Origin: Anseranas semipalmata
Lineage: Eukaryota; Chordata; Aves; Anseriformes; Anseranatidae
Direction of reading: 5' to 3'
Length of the DNA: 64,000 bases
Assembly: GCA_013399115.1 (NCBI GenBank)
Contig: VXAA01003386.1
Location: 885,687-949,686, forward strand
Notes under the pieces: model-generated
Database searches by the model: none
What the model was told of the DNA's origin: nothing
The model's input: only the letters and a program-made list of their open reading frames with translations
Position numbers and translations under genes: made by a program
Shown: piece by piece, positions 11,401 through 22,799 of the stretch
Position numbering within the stretch: the first letter of the stretch is position 1
Layout of the letters: each line of letters begins with the position of its first letter

Positions 11401-12029
11401 TCCTCTGCTGCAGGGACACGCTGCTACAGTACTGCCACGTGGCTGGCTGCGCCCTGGCGAAGCCAGGCTGTCATCTGTCTAGGTGTTGATGTCCCTCGTC
11501 ACCGCGAGCTCCAGGCAAGCAGCTGACCCCTGCTGCACTTGCTGGGCTCCTCGGCATGCTTACGGGGGCACGCGACGAGAGGTTCCCCTTGTCGAACACG
11601 CGCCCTTGGTGTCCTGAGCGTTCCACGAGTGATTTGGGGACGTTCTGGAGAGCGCCACGCAGAGGTTTTTGGGCAGGTCATGTGCGTCCGTGGTACAGTA
11701 AGGACCCCGTTGTGTGTAATTCCTTTCTCCTCTCCCACCTTTTCAAAGGATGGAGCCCTGGTGAGAGGGAGCGGGTCTGGATGCGAGCCGTGCCTGTGAC
11801 TGCGGCTGTTTGCGTTACCGTGCCTCTTGCAGGCACACACCGACCGGTGGCACAGGGCACGTGCAGCTCAGTTAATGTATATAAAATGTACACAGATATC
11901 TGTAGATGCATTCGTACACTTGTACCATGATCAAACCTATTTAACTATAGGTTAAACAGGGGAGTGGCTCACCTTCCCAGAAAAGGATCTACAACTTTTA
12001 AACATGGCAAAATAGTTAAAATAACAAAC
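11401..12029. other. Spacer
   Basis: Moderately GC-rich DNA to about 11870, then AT-rich. Frames on both strands at 11499-11930 overlap and show no domain. I see no repeat or gene. Confidence 0.5.
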
Positions 12030-12310
12030 ATTAGAACTGCTTTAATGCAGGGGTGACATATTTCATTAACTCTGCGTACCCCCTTGAAACAATCCCACTA
12101 TTCCCTATCAATTAAGAATGGGCTCCCACCCAGCTTGTGTCTGACAAGACAATACATGTTTATTCCTATATCTGTCTTGTTTTGTTTTGTTTTTTAATGC
12201 TTTGGCCTTAATCTTGTGTCCATCCCCTCCCACCGAACAACTGGAGGTCTTCTGAAGCCTTGTAATCATTGCTCTGTAATCCCCTAATGAGAAGCAGGAT
12301 TACCTGCCCT
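12030..12310. promoter_or_regulatory. Weak candidate non-coding element
   Basis: AT-rich unique DNA with an eight-base inverted repeat, ACAAGACA (12144-12151) against TGTCTTGT (12173-12180). It runs into a short (TTTTG)n stretch at 12176-12194. It is only a compositional candidate. Confidence 0.25.
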
Positions 12311-12869
12311 GTAACGCATGCAGGACCTGTCTTTGCACGGTGCTCGCGTTGGGCCCGTTACCCGCGGGGAGGTGTCAGCTCTCCCATGCAGGAGGGACAC
12401 AGATGTCGTCCTGATTTCCTACAGCACCTCCACCCCACATCAGCTTCCCGGCCGGGGCAGTCTGGAGGATTTCAGTCTCTGGTTTTATCAGACAATTTGC
12501 CCTCAAACTGAATAATAAGGACCAGGAGAAATTTGCTGACCAAAATCAGTTAATAAAAAAAACAATTTCCCGTTGTTTTTTCCCCAAATCCATGAGAGCA
12601 CCATCCCCAGGCAGCTGTGCACCATCCTTTAAAGGAGCAGCTTTCGTGTTTGGAAGCCAGCCCCAGCTGCCGGGTTTGGGCCCTGCTGGCAGAGCTGCGC
12701 TCCTCGTGCCGGTGGAGAAGCGGCAGGGTGGGAAATGGGCCCCCCGTGCACCTTGTGAATAATTCAGGTGCCTCAAAACTGCACAAGGGAATATCTTGTT
12801 GGTTTTTTTATATAACACCTAATCAGCCCTCGGCACACAATGCCACAAGAGTTTAATGAGATTCAGAAG
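12311..12869. other. Spacer
   Basis: GC-richer unique DNA. Short frames are open on both strands at 12546-12856 and have no recognised similarity. Nothing else is seen. Confidence 0.5.
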
Positions 12870-13860
12870 AGCCATCTCCAAACAGTTGTGGATTGAGCAT
12901 GTGTGTGTAAAATAAGTAATTTTGTGTATGGGTGTGTTGATGCCTACATACAAATATAGAAACATAAGAAAATAGTTGGGGAAAGTATGCTCGTGAATGC
13001 TTTAAGAAAAAGGGGATTCAAATGAATTCAGTACGACCTGGCTGCTATGCTTTTTTTAAAGCGATCTTCTGAATCTTCAAGATGTCCTTGTTTATTTTCT
13101 TTGATTGTGCTTTGATTTAAAATTCTAGGCTCATTAAATGCCATAAAAAGAAACATTTACATAATTTACAAGCTCTTTATATGAACATTTTAATAAAAGA
13201 ATACACCTTTAAATCAAATCACAAAGGCATATGACATCTTTGAAGGAGAAACTTATATTCCCAAACACAATAAACATTCTTCTATTACTATGTTAATTTG
13301 GAAAACAGGTCATGGGAAATTAAATTGCTTAAAATAGGTCACCAATTATAACTCTGCATTCTATTAAAGCAAATGCATCTCTGAAATCTTTATTAGTTTA
13401 TTTTAATTAAAGGCAGAAAAATATTCAGTGTTAAATTATTGCCATTTGTATGTTTTACATTGATATGGACACACATTTATTATGCGGTGTAAAATGCTGC
13501 ACATCTTTTTCATTATGATGCTTGTATTGTTCTTAGTTACTTTACCCATAAAGTAAGGCTCTAATAATGCTGTGTTTTAAACATAAAAGGAAGGGAGCCC
13601 AAATGAAGTAATGGTGCAAATTTAATTTGATCATTTATAAAAGGAAACGCGAAAGCAAATGCGATCTGTATTTGAAAAAATTATTGACCTCCTCAAAACT
13701 GTTAGGCCGTACAAAAGGCCTGAATTCCATTTGCATCAGGTGTTTGTAGGCGGTATTGCAGTTCATATTATGTTCCTAAATTAAATAGGGTGGGATAGAG
13801 TCCTCACTGATGTTCTCTCATAACGTTCATTAGTATTAACGGTAATTATTGCACAGGCCT
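12870..13860. promoter_or_regulatory. Long candidate conserved non-coding block
   Basis: About 1 kb of strongly AT-rich, non-repetitive DNA with almost no open frames. It holds many homeodomain-type words (TTAATTA, TAATTT, ATAATTTAC) and a perfect POU octamer ATTTGCAT at 13729-13736. It lies directly before a CpG-rich patch. In vertebrate gene deserts such blocks are commonly developmental enhancers. That is inference here, but this is among the better candidates in the window. Confidence 0.45.
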
Positions 13861-13904
13861 GCAGCGAGTTGGCCGTTAGCCAGTCGCTTCCTCTGAAAAG
13901 CCCA

Positions 13905-14290
13905 AGTCAGGGAGCGGACCCCGGTCCCCACCGAGGGCTGCGTTCAGCCCCCGCAGAGATCGATCGGCCGGAGCGCGAGCCGAGCACCCGCTCCCTCGGG
14001 CCGTGCCGAAAACCCAGAGCTGCCGTCGGAAACTGGGAACGGGAGCTTTTTGTTGCGTGTAAGAAATGGAAAGGTTGGACGTGTGCGATGGTTGGCGATG
14101 GTTTTCATGGAACGCCGGGAGCGCCTGCGGGGGGTTAGGATGGCGTTAAGGAGCTGGGCACGAGGTGCCCTTGCCTGAGCTCGCGGCCCCTTCGCCTGTG
14201 GGACGCGGCTGCCCAGCCCGGCTGGGGCCGCGCGGCGTCGCGGAGCTGCGTGGCAGCGCTTCGCCCAGCCCCAGGGGAAGTTTGTTCCCT
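13905..14290. other. CpG-rich patch
   Basis: The CpG dinucleotide is frequent and the DNA is GC-rich, beginning abruptly after the AT-rich block at 12870-13860. The frame at 13869-14138 (plus) is Arg/Pro/Gly-rich and unrecognised. It could be an orphan CpG island or simply a GC-rich spacer. No TATA box or clear first exon is visible. Confidence 0.4.
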
Positions 14291-14739
14291 AATCCTTCCA
14301 AACCAGGATGGTGAGGGGCTTGGACAGCCCTAAGAAATAGCAAAGAAATATAAATACACTTTTACCTTTAAGCTGTTCGTTCAAATTCTGCTTCCTTCCA
14401 TTCCCAGTGGTCTCCAGACCCCAGCAGTCTCCCCCCTGCCCGCGGGGCCGCTTGCAAGCCCTGCTGCAAGCCCCTGGTCCGGCAGCAGCTGAACGGGGTC
14501 CTCCTGATGGTGAAGTCAGACCGGCACCTTCACCCACAGCTCAACCTCATGCCTTCTGCAAGGGGACAAGGAGACAGCTCTGCTCGCTCTTCTGCAGCGA
14601 AGACCTGCCAGGGCGATGCAGAGCAGGACGGCGTTTGGGTTTCTTGCTGGTGGAGTCACCTACAGATTTCTTGTGCACAACTGGTTTTCTTCCCTTGGCT
14701 GCTCAAAGCACGTCTTTGAAAGAGGCTCAAGAGATCTTT
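14291..14739. other. Spacer
   Basis: GC-rich to mixed unique DNA. Frames at 14407-14754 (plus) and 14289-14537 (minus) overlap on opposite strands and are judged accidental. Confidence 0.5.
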
Positions 14740-14930
14740 AAGTCTAAACAATAAAAGACCTGTTACTTACCCAGGAGACCAACAACAGCTCTCAAGGGTA
14801 AGCCCGCATTAATTATGTATTTGAGCATTTGTACTGTATACACTTAGACAGCATACGTGTTATTTACAGAGGGGCTTGTAATGGCTGTGAAGCGGTTGTG
14901 ATGATCCAGGGTAAATACGAACGCTCAGGC
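14740..14930. promoter_or_regulatory. Short candidate non-coding element
   Basis: An AT-rich island of unique sequence containing GCATTAATTATGTATTTGAG and TTATTTACAG, which are homeodomain-like and forkhead-like words. It is flanked by CpG-rich DNA. Function is inferred from composition only. Confidence 0.3.
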
Positions 14931-15319
14931 TTCCGGGTGAAGCGGGCGGTGGCAGAGCACCAGGCGTCACCTCCCTCGCCGGGCTGAATTGTGCCCGCCG
15001 CGGGGGTTTGTCAGCCTCGGGGTGATGTCAACGTGAGCGATGGCAGCAGAGAGCCACGTACGTCTGCCGCTGAGGTCCTCCGGTTATTTGGTAGCCGGGA
15101 TCTACCCTTTCAAACCCAGTAAGCGGTGTTTAGCTTGGTGGCTGCCAAGGAAGGAGTGCTTATTTCTGTGCAGGTGCTGCCAAGGTACGGGTAATTTTGC
15201 CTTCAGCGCGTTGCCTCGTGCAGAGTCCCTGCAAGATGGGAGCTACTGAAAATGCAGACTCTCTGCTCCATGTAACAAGGGATGTAAACCTCCCCCCCTT
15301 TTTTTTTTTTACTTTACAC
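14931..15319. other. Spacer
   Basis: Mixed-composition DNA ending in a short C run and T run at about 15292-15310. No gene or known repeat is seen. Confidence 0.5.
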
Positions 15320-15615
15320 ATATATGGTTCTCCTGCCCGAACGCGGGGCTTTCCCCCTGGAGAAACGAGCAGTGCCCAGCGGGTCGGTGCTGCCAGTGCT
15401 GCCGTGTGCTCCAGCAGAGGCAGGGAAAGCAGCGGGGGGAGGCAGCGCCCGGCCAAGCCCCGCAGAGCCGGACCCAGCACCAGCAGCTCTGCGCCTGCTG
15501 CCCCAGAGCTGGGCTCGGCGGGACTCGGGGCCACGCCACCCCCTGCAGCCCCCTGTTCCTGGGGGAAGGGGTACGCTTCGGCCGGTCGCCGCTGCCGCCC
15601 TTCTGCACTACGCCG
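15320..15615. other. CpG-rich patch
   Basis: GC-rich DNA with frequent CpG. At least five frames are open here at once on the two strands (for example 15197-15679 and 15324-15782 plus, 15160-15534 minus). All are Ala/Pro/Gly/Arg-rich and none is recognised. Simultaneous openness in several frames reflects the lack of A/T-rich stop codons, not coding. Confidence 0.4.
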
Positions 15616-15639
15616 TGTTTCCAGAAGAGAGGCTTGCCT

Positions 15640-15960
15640 CCTACACGACTCTAATATTTATTCAAATGCAGTGCTGTAAATATGAACTGGAAGGGTTTAT
15701 GGGGATAACTTTTATTGGTGACTATGTAGCTATTACATCAGGTAGCAGTAAAATAGAACAAGGGAATCTAAAAAAAAATTGAGATCCATCAAGCACTTCT
15801 GTTGGTTCTCTTCTGGAATCAGGTTTGCTGAAGCTACATAAAAGTGTGTTATTACTTCTCCGGAGCAGAGCGTATGCATTTCTCCCTCCCTTTCTTACAG
15901 CGGGAAGCGCTTCCTGCTTTGCAATAACGCTGTGACTTAACAAGTTGCAGGCGCTATTGA
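15640..15960. promoter_or_regulatory. Candidate non-coding element
   Basis: AT-rich unique DNA follows the CpG patch immediately, with words such as AATATTTATTCAAATGCAG and TAGCTATTACATCA. The sharp change in composition marks its edges. It is a compositional candidate only. Confidence 0.3.
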
Positions 15961-16229
15961 TCACATTTATCATCTCCATTCCTCTCTGTGGACCTGATCC
16001 CCCTCCTGTTAGAGCCAGGGAGTGGTTTCCATTTTGTCTGCAGTTTTGCCTCTGATACTTGAGGTATCTGCACAGGCGAAAGGGGTCTCCTATCACAGGG
16101 GTTGCCGGTGTAAGCTGACAGTAATGGGTTGCAGGATTGGGTCCAAAGATGAGAACTGTTCTCTGAAGTCCTGAATCTAGAAAATATTTCTTTCAGGGAA
16201 GTGCTGAAACACATGTCAACATGTCACCA

Positions 16230-17170
16230 CGGTCACGGGGGTTTAAATGTGTGCTTAACATTAAGAATTATCTAAAAAATGGATGGTTTTCAGTCTGTTC
16301 TTACATGCTTTCTTGAACTGCAGTTTGGATCTGCTGGATTTTACACTGAAATCGTAAAACATACCTTTGGTATATTTAACACAGAATACAATTAACTAAA
16401 TGTGTTCACCAAGTCCACGGCTTCACATCTGTGTTTCTGTGGAACGGGTGCTTGGTTTGTTTTAACTTCCAGGGTGTCAGGTCTGGCTTGGGTTTTGAAT
16501 CTTATTCTAGGCGCTTCAAAATGAAAAAGTTGAAATTATACAACTGTGCAAACAGCATTACTATAATCTGCATGAAGATGGGTCCGGAAGAGCTGTGGTA
16601 TTAGCAATTCATTAATATGCAATGAAAAGCTTATTTGCACTTTGTCTAAAAGTAACAGTAACTTCAGTTTTCCTCTCATTTGCATAAATGATACAGCACA
16701 AGACTAAACCACTCCAATGATCGTCCCTAATAGGACAATCATTTAAAGATTTTATGTATAGGCTACCGAACTGTCCATTTAGGCACAGTTAAGTTAACGT
16801 ACAATATACAGCGAGCAGGATCATGTTAAGGAACGTGCTAATTTACTGATTCTAGTTTCCCCGGCAGCGTTTACAGGGGTCGTTTTTCATGAACTACTGT
16901 AGTCGCTTAAATCATAATATTTCATAATAAACATCAAAGCCTACTGTACGGTGGGGATCATAAAAAGGCAACAAAGCTGCCCCGTGCTCCTGTTTGCCTT
17001 CAGCTTGGACCACTGCCTGGCCGGAGGAACGTTGTCCCTGATTTTCAGTCATGAGAATTTTAACCGTATTTACAGCCTCATACCAGCAAAGCTCGGCATG
17101 TAATGGTGCCTGCTAAACCCGCGCTAATGACCAAAACAGTCATCCCTAGAGGAGCACTTGCCCTCCGGAA
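16230..17170. promoter_or_regulatory. Long candidate conserved non-coding block
   Basis: Over 900 bases of AT-rich unique DNA with no simple repeats and no useful open frame. It contains a perfect POU octamer ATTTGCAT (16678-16685), TTAGCAATTCATTAATATGC near 16601-16620, and several TAAT and ATCAT words. It resembles developmental enhancers of vertebrate gene deserts in texture. Conservation and activity are untested. Confidence 0.45.
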
Positions 17171-17798
17171 AATAAATCCCGGCCTCTAGCAGATAAACAG
17201 CCACGTCTCTGCTCACGGGGCTGCTGCTGCTGCGAGCTGCGGCGCGCTTCCGCGAGAGCAGCCTCCGAAAGCCGCTCCCCGTGCGCTTCTGCAAAGAGAT
17301 TTTTTTTCAGCTCTGCTCATAATCCTGCGGTGCTTTGGGGGATTGGACCCACTGGGCTGCCAGCATTGCCAGAATTGATCACCTTCACCAAAACGTTTCA
17401 TCGTTACGTTTTTAAGTGAAATGTGCTCAATTGTTTTTTTAAATCTCTTCTTAGCCCAGCTAATGTCGCAGGGGCCGCGTGTCTGCTGACAGCAGAGCCC
17501 GTCCCTGCTCCGTGCCGGATGGGGAGAGGATGCTCAGGCCTGATCTGGGCTTTAGGTTTAGGCAGCGGCCGCAGGGGGACGAACTGAGGACCTGCCCTTT
17601 CTCTTTTTCAGCAGAAATACCATCAGAGTCGAAGGCATAGACCGAGTGCTCCCCGATGGGGTTGGCAGCTTAGCCTGTGCAGTGCCTGCTGGCAAGGCCC
17701 TCGCCCTTTCCTCCGGCCCCGGCCCCTGCGGTGCTTGCACCACTGCTCACAGCCCTTCTGCACGTCCTCGCTCAGCAAAGAGCCTTCCAAAGAGGGGC
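17171..17798. other. Spacer with small CpG-rich patch
   Basis: CpG-rich at about 17205-17290 and GC-rich again at 17660-17760. Only short frames open on opposing strands are present. No gene is recognised. Confidence 0.5.
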
Positions 17799-17846
17799 GA
17801 TCTTTTAAATGAGCCAAGATCCTTTTAAAACAAAGATCCTTTTAAA
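17799..17846. repeat. Three-copy GATCCTTTTAAA repeat
   Basis: GATCTTTTAAA (17799-17809) is followed by two identical GATCCTTTTAAA copies (17818-17829 and 17835-17846), with starts 19 and 17 bases apart. TTTTAAA resembles a MEF2 or TATA-like AT core. It may be local duplication or a small site cluster. Confidence 0.6.
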
Positions 17847-18229
17847 GGAGACGTCAGAAACAAAAGAAATCCCACCGATCTTTCTTGGTGCCGTTTCCTA
17901 CATGCATTTAAACGGAGAGGCTTGGCGGAGCCACGCTGGAGGTGCCGCTGCTGCAGACGCAGAGACGGCAGCGAGAAGCCGGCTCCGAACGCCTGAACGT
18001 GGCAGCTCCATCTTCCCTCCTCGCCTTCCCTTCCCTCGCTCCAGCAGCACGGCAGCTTCAGAGCTCGATCCTGAGCGGTGCTGGCCACCCGTCAATGTCA
18101 GGGGCTTCAGAGCTGCTGCTGGGGCCGATTGCGTCCTTCTGAGCCAGGTTGTCCTCCCAGGGAGAATTTTTACTGATGCAGATCCATTGATTTCTGTGGG
18201 TTTGACTGCTGAGTTGCATGCGAGAGCCT
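17847..18229. other. Spacer
   Basis: GC-rich unique DNA with overlapping accidental frames (17809-18231 plus, 17825-18088 minus). The plus frame begins inside the GATCC repeat. No gene is recognised. Confidence 0.5.
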
Positions 18230-18720
18230 AATCAAGCCTAAATGTCTCTAACTTTTATAACACTAGCAACCTCTCTGCAGATGAACTCTGCTCTGAAATA
18301 TTCATTTTGGTGCCACATCTTAATTGCATTGCAATTATTTTTGAAGTTACAGTGAGTGCTTTTCCTTTGCTGCCTCTACATTTTCCATAGACTCTTACAG
18401 CATTCTTTAAATCAAATGGCGCTCAGATACCATGGTGATGGTTGACCTTATTATTATGGGTGACCTCTTTCTTTTGGCATCGGACAGCAATGGCTGACAA
18501 TAGCGAAGAGCATTTGCTGTTTCTGTGTCAGGATATACGTGGGTGTTTTACAGTCCGCGTGCGAGATGTTGGGTGCAGATTAAACTGTGGATTTTAAATC
18601 ATAAAGCACGAAGAATAAAAAAGTCAAATGTGTAAATGCCATTATCAGAGGCTCAGCTGATTTCTTGACACTGCCATCAGCATCCCTGACATCATGAATT
18701 CCAGTTACAGGGAAAACAGA
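18230..18720. promoter_or_regulatory. Candidate conserved non-coding block
   Basis: AT-rich unique DNA with a perfect odd-centred palindrome AATTGCATTGCAATT (18322-18336) and further words such as AAATATTCATTTTGG and TGACCTTATTATTATGGGTGACC. The last contains two TGACC hormone-receptor-type half sites. Enhancer function is inferred. Confidence 0.4.
18322..18336. promoter_or_regulatory. AATTGCA-T-TGCAATT palindrome
   Basis: Seven-base arms are exact reverse complements around a single central T. Each arm carries an ATTGCA word resembling POU or C/EBP half sites. The symmetry suggests a homodimer site, which is an inference. Confidence 0.5.
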
Positions 18721-20079
18721 TTACACCATTCTTGCAGGGGTGGAATATGTATCTGCTGAGAAAGCAATGTGATTTCCTGCCTTGGCTTTGTGTGTGTGCA
18801 AGCACGCTCCGGGTGGGGAAGGGTTAGATATTCAAATCTTTTGCCTCGGTAGCATAAATGTCTTGATTTAGTCTTGTAGAAAAAAAAAAAACATGGTAGG
18901 AAATGCAGCCTGCAAACATGATCTCATAGGGGTGCCTGTCAATTCATTTTTCAAAATAATGTATGTGCACGTGCACACACAAACACACCGAGAGATGTTT
19001 CCCTTCGGACTCCAAGATTTTCATTACTTTATGCACAACAGCCCTGGTCAAGCTCAGGAGAATAAATTGTAAAATGCTGTGATGTGGTGGGGCTGTAAAC
19101 CAAAAAACCTCCACATAAAAAAAAAGAGAGAGAGAGACAGAGAGGCAGAGAAAGCTCTGAGTCCATTTTGTGATTATTTTATCTGGCCGTGAATAGGGTT
19201 TGGAATTTGCAGCCTGAACCTCGGCGACTGCGAGCTGGAGCGCAACTGTTGGGCTGGCTACCCAGCAGCCAGCGACGCTCCCGCTTTGAATGTTTAAACA
19301 TCCTCAAAACAGAATGAATTTTTCATCTATCACTTCGGCAAACAATCTGGCTCCTGTGTGCTGAGGGGATGAATAGCCACGCGTGTGGGATCTTAATGGA
19401 AAAAGACAAGAAAGCATGAAGTAATGCTTTTTAAAGAGCGCGAGAGGAGCCCACCTCGCTCGCGTTTCAGGAGTTAGATGTCAAGAATCGCGTTTTGCAG
19501 CAGCATGACTTAATAAATGCCCCGTTGCCTTCTCCTGTGATGTTGTCTCCTCCGCCGACAAAGGGCTTCTCACTCGGCATCGTTTTAGGCGCAGGTCAGG
19601 GCTGCAGGGTCCCGCTCTGGGCTCTGGAAGCTCCCTTGATGGCAGGAGGCTGCGCCAGCGCCGCGGAGCTGCGGCTGCCCTGCCCGCGGATGGGAGCGAC
19701 CCCTTGCAGTCCCGTTGCGCTCGTCGCTTTGCTCCCCGCATCGGTGGCCGAGCACCACCTTGGCTAACTGCTGGTAGCGCTGGGATTGCTTGCAGAAATA
19801 GCACTTTTCCTATTTTCTTTCTTTTAGTTTTTAATTCTGTTTTGTCTTTATGCTGTCGGGGTCTTGTACTGAATTCCTCCCGGCAGCACGCTGTACGTAT
19901 TTAAAGAACGGCCAGGTCAGTGTGACTCTTCAGATCTGCTCCAGCTGCCGCCCTGATTCGAAGGTCCTGCGTGCACACGCTGTCCTCAGCCCGCAGCCAG
20001 CCCCCTCGGCGTGGTGGCAGGAGCCTTGTTGTGAGCTCGGTTACTGAGACTTAAATTAGTGGAGCTCCTGAGAGCTGAT
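18721..20079. other. Spacer with simple sequence
   Basis: AT-rich to about 19100, then a purine tract, then GC-rich DNA around 19600-19750 with frames on both strands (19481-19804 minus, 19495-19767 plus). Nothing recognisable as a gene. Confidence 0.5.
19116..19155. repeat. Purine-rich A-run and (GA)n tract
   Basis: An A run leads into GAGAGAGAGAGACAGAGAGGCAGAGAAAG, almost all purines on the plus strand. It is simple sequence that could bind GAGA-type factors or form triplex DNA. No wider element is visible. Confidence 0.75.
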
Positions 20080-20260
20080 AGTGCACTGAGAGGTAGGACA
20101 GATGTGCCATTCAATTAATAATAATATGTTATCCAGCAAAAAACACAAGGGTTAGAGTTAAATGAAAGTGAGTTATTTTTACATTAAATTTTAGGGGAAA
20201 AAGTCACTTTTAAAAAAGTTTTGCAAAAAGATTTCAACTAAGTTTTTTTTTCTCCCCTTC
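20080..20260. promoter_or_regulatory. Short candidate non-coding element
   Basis: AT-rich unique DNA with TTCAATTAATAATAATATGTTATCC and GTTATTTTTACATTAAATTTTAG words, ending in a pyrimidine tract at 20244-20268. It is a compositional candidate. Confidence 0.3.
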
Positions 20261-21230
20261 TGCTCTTCAGGCAAAGAGGGGTTCAGAGGAAAATGAGGGG
20301 ATAACAAATTTAGAAACTGAGCCCAGTGTCCCCTCATCCCAGATATTTAACAATATCTCAGTACCTGGGACAACCTCAGATGCTGTTATCCCACCACGAG
20401 GCTTCCAAAGGTGACGAGAAACAACTGCTGTCTGTTTGCTGCTATTTCCCCGAACATTTTGCTTTGGCAAGGAGGGCAGGAGGAGCTCATGGAGTTTGAA
20501 GATGGTGGAGATGTAGGACTGTGTCTCTGGCTTGCCCGATCTGGGGAAGGTGCTTGGATGCTGTGCACGGGGCTCAAACCCAACGGATGTAGGTGAGGTT
20601 TTGGTCCAGTGAGGCCATTGGGCTGAGGTGGCCCCACGAAGAGTTTGCCTGCTACGCAAATGCTGTAGGACCATGGTTTCATACCCATCTCCAGAGTAAA
20701 AGCAAGAGAGAGTGATGGATCTGGAGGAACGTGGTGGCAACGAGGGGAGGAGAGGGGCGAGCTGGGGGTACCGGAGCGATTCCCTGCCATTAACAGCAGC
20801 CTCTGGGGCGGCTCTGCCGTGTGCCAGTGGCTGTGCAGAGCAGCTTGGGGCAGCAAAATTGCACGTGGCTGGGCGGGATGGGGCTTCCCGAGCTGCTTTG
20901 CTTGGGTAAGCTCACCACTGCGCCTGGCTTTCCACCCTCAGCATTTTAGCCTCAACGCTTGGGAAACAATTTGTGTGGTAAAGGCACACGCTGCAAAAAA
21001 CACACCTGAAAAACCAAGTGGGTGACATTAATATCCCCTTGTAGTTTTGTTTTTATGGTTTCACAGATATACGCTACCAGTCTGTAATTGCAGACAACGC
21101 ACAGCAAAGCAAGGAGGGATGTCCTTGGTATGCAATAGCTGGCCAGAATTAGGCAATAGCTCTGCCCCACCCGCAGCACCCTCGGTGATTTCCTACAGTA
21201 CTCAGTACAGTCATCGGTATGTGCGGTGCA
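20261..21230. other. Spacer
   Basis: Moderately GC-rich unique DNA. Two minus-strand frames (20267-20740, 20386-20856) overlap each other in different frames and match nothing I recognise. The pyrimidine tract plus CAG at 20244-20270 resembles a splice acceptor, but no matching exon is evident. Confidence 0.45.
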
Positions 21231-21625
21231 TTAGTTAAGTTAATTACAACAGCACAGAGATTCATTGCAAATTGTTCCTAGTTAAAACTGAAAATTCACT
21301 GGAACAAGGAGTGCTAATTATATTCCACTTGTTACTGCTGTGTCTAGTTAATATTCCAACAGCTGCTTTGGCAAGATAATGATGGCTCCAGCAGAAATTA
21401 CTGAACAAATAGATTTTTAAATCAGTAACAACATATTTACCAGGATTTTTTTTCCCTCTTCATACACAAAGTTAAGCCCTGCCAGAGTTGAGCATTCATA
21501 TTCACTGAAAAGTAGAGATAAAAAAAATCAACATTGCCATTATTGTGTTAATTCGGCACACTTCAAAAAAAAAAAAAAAAAAAGCTAAGCAAGAAAATAT
21601 TATCGATAAATAAATGTTTCTATCC
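21231..21625. promoter_or_regulatory. Candidate conserved non-coding block with poly-A run
   Basis: AT-rich unique DNA with repeated TAGTTAA/TTAATTA words (TAGTTAAAACTG, CTAGTTAATATTCC, GTTAATTCGG). A 19-base A run lies at 21565-21583. No SINE or LINE body precedes the A run, so it is treated as simple sequence within the block. Confidence 0.35.
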
Positions 21626-21659
21626 TCTTATAGGGATATAGTGCTCTTCTCAGGCTCAC

Positions 21660-22115
21660 GAAATCCGGCGTAGCTTTTTGGTTGGCCGTGCTCAGCTAAT
21701 TGCCCGGCGCTGCGAAGGGCCACGTGGAGCCCGTGGTGAGCCCTCCCGGGGCTGCTACCACCCCTAGCAGTGGCGGCGAGGCACGCAGCGGGCTCAGGGG
21801 GGCTGGTTTCCAGTGCCTGCTTCTGGCACAAGGTTTCTCGAGTAACCTACAGCAAAAGCTTTCTTTTCCCGTGGATCTTTACGGAGCGTACAGACTCGCT
21901 GCACAAACCATCGTGCAAATCTCCGCAGCCTCAGAAGTGCAGCCAGAGGTTCGGGAGCCCGAGGCAGGGCAGGGCCTCCCCGAGGCTGCAGCCCCGCGGC
22001 GCGCCTGGGGCAGGAGCCTCCTTCGCTGCTGGGGAGGAGCAGCGGAGGCTGCTGGGCTCTGCCTTGGGCGCAGCCGTCGAACCACAGCACCCACGGCACG
22101 GGGAGGCTCGTTCAC
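21660..22115. other. CpG-rich patch
   Basis: GC-rich DNA with frequent CpG, densest at about 21940-22110. Two plus frames (21700-22161, 21770-22183) and three minus frames are open at once, all Ala/Arg/Gly/Pro-rich. No gene is recognised. It is an orphan CpG-island candidate. Confidence 0.4.
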
Positions 22116-22799
22116 GCAAAAGCTTCAGGTTGTATCCAACACAGCAGCACCTGGGGCCTGAAGCAAATCATTTCCGTCTCTGAGACAGCAGCAAGAGAGT
22201 CAGGGCTTTCCGATGGGGACGTCTGTGCCCGTGCAGGAGCTCAGAGCCTCCCGCAGCCAGGCTCAGAGGTCTCTGAGCAGCGGGGGCACAGCACCCCATG
22301 TCTCACTCAGTCGGTGACCCAGCTGAGGGGACAGCCCACTTTTTGTCGCTTCTCCCATCTTGCTGGAGACACGCGGTAACCCGTGTGTATGAGAAGATCC
22401 AGGACATTTTTAATGAATTGTGAACAAGAAGTTCAGCTGGTGCTGAATGTTTAAAATCAGAGGCAAAACAAACATGCGAGAGTGTCTGGGGTTCTTTTTA
22501 ATGGATAGCACAGCTTCTGGTTTATTATTACTGCTATTACAGTTTGCAGCTGCAAAATGATCTGAAATTTCAATAGCAGCATGCCTCTTCATGCTGCTAC
22601 AGGAACGTATATGCTCAGTTGTATAAATCGACGTGCACCTCTCATCCAACCAGGCTGGAGCTCTGGATCACACCATTTTATAATTCATCTCCCGAAAAGG
22701 GGAAGAGATACACTCTAACACCTCATCTAACAAGGGAGAATGTTTAGCAGAGCCACCACTGAGCGAGCCTCTACTTTTCAAGGGCGGGCGTAGAGCAGG
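22116..22799. other. Spacer
   Basis: GC-rich to about 22390, then AT-richer with no clear motif concentration. Nothing recognised. Confidence 0.5.

Noticed and set aside
15197..15782. Overlapping 160- and 152-codon plus frames
   Set aside because: They read the same CpG-rich DNA in two frames and cannot both be coding. Neither is recognised.
20244..20300. Pyrimidine tract plus CAG resembling a splice acceptor
   Set aside because: The following sequence has no convincing donor or conserved frame. Such tracts are common in T-rich DNA.
21565..21583. Poly-A run as a retroposon tail (also 30633-30646, 34962-34977, 61743-61756)
   Set aside because: No SINE, LINE or processed-gene body and no flanking target-site duplication is visible beside any of the four.
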